Shown here in pieces: positions 5,753-5,776 of a stretch of DNA of 5,776 nucleotides; position 1 is the first letter of the stretch; each line of letters opens with the position of its first letter. The translations under genes were made by a program, and so were the position numbers. This stretch comes from an uncultured Oscillospiraceae bacterium (lineage in GTDB: Bacteria > Bacillota > Clostridia > Oscillospirales > Ruminococcaceae), in the NCBI GenBank assembly GCA_958403605.1, contig CATXYA010000137.1, positions 1 to 5,776 of the forward strand. Reading direction: 5' to 3'. The notes beneath the pieces are model-generated. The model searched no databases. It was not told the DNA's origin and saw nothing but the letters and a program-made list of their open reading frames with translations.

Positions 5753-5776
5753 ATGCCCGGTACCAGAAAACTTGGC
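5753..5776 (+). CDS. rplQ: 50S ribosomal protein L17, 5' end only (partial)
   Basis: Only eight codons are visible before the window ends, giving MPGTRKLG, the near-invariant start of bacterial L17, a large-subunit protein near the exit-tunnel side of the ribosome. The Shine-Dalgarno AAAGGAGTGA (5737-5746, core AGGAG 5739-5743) is nine bases upstream. An out-of-frame ATG at 5748 lies between them but gives a different peptide. rplQ directly after rpoA is the standard end of the alpha operon, so the short match is well supported by context. Confidence 0.9.

Noticed and set aside
1..5776. An undescribed accessory system (defence, mobile or biosynthetic)
   Set aside because: Every coding stretch is accounted for by core translation, transcription, export or nucleotide genes in standard order, and no gap is longer than 82 bases, leaving no room for an extra system.

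Overview
This window is a GC-rich, tightly packed, single-strand segment of the bacterial spc/alpha ribosomal-protein superoperon. All genes run on the + strand, in this order: rplO (3' end only), secY, adk, map, infA, rpmJ, rpsM, rpsK, rpsD, rpoA, rplQ (5' end only). Nine genes are complete and two are cut by the window edges. No mobile element, CRISPR array, tRNA, rRNA, convincing internal promoter or intrinsic terminator is visible.

Organism: the order secY-adk-map-infA-rpmJ-rpsM-rpsK-rpsD-rpoA-rplQ, the very strong AGGAGG-type Shine-Dalgarno sequences, and the close resemblance of IF-1 and RpoA to their Bacillus counterparts point to a Firmicute. rpsD lies inside the alpha operon, unlike in Bacillus subtilis. 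S4 is the four-cysteine form, and codons are strongly GC-ending. Together these suggest a GC-rich member of the Clostridia, possibly an Oscillospiraceae/Ruminococcaceae-type gut bacterium. That placement is an inference from memory of family sequences, not a database result.

Layout: bases 1-2809 hold the end of L15, the Sec channel (SecY, GTG start), adenylate kinase (zinc-LID type) and methionine aminopeptidase (TTG start overlapping the adk stop). Bases 2815-3176 hold two small genes, IF-1 (GTG start) and L36. An 82-base spacer with several inverted repeats separates rpmJ from rpsM. Bases 3259-4706 encode S13, S11 and S4, each ATG-started behind a near-perfect Shine-Dalgarno. A 73-base spacer with a hairpin precedes rpoA (4780-5733), and rplQ begins at 5753. 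All other gaps are 32 bases or less.

How they work together: the operon co-produces ribosomal proteins (L15, L36, S13, S11, S4, L17), the initiation factor IF-1, the RNA polymerase alpha subunit, the protein-export channel, the enzyme that removes N-terminal methionine from new proteins, and the kinase that balances adenine nucleotides. Gene expression, export and N-terminal maturation can thus rise and fall together with growth.

Novelty: I found no undescribed system. The points worth a second look are modest: the structured spacers before rpsM and rpoA, a map gene with two competing start sites, the run of non-ATG starts on secY/map/infA, and two unusual residues in Adk motifs.
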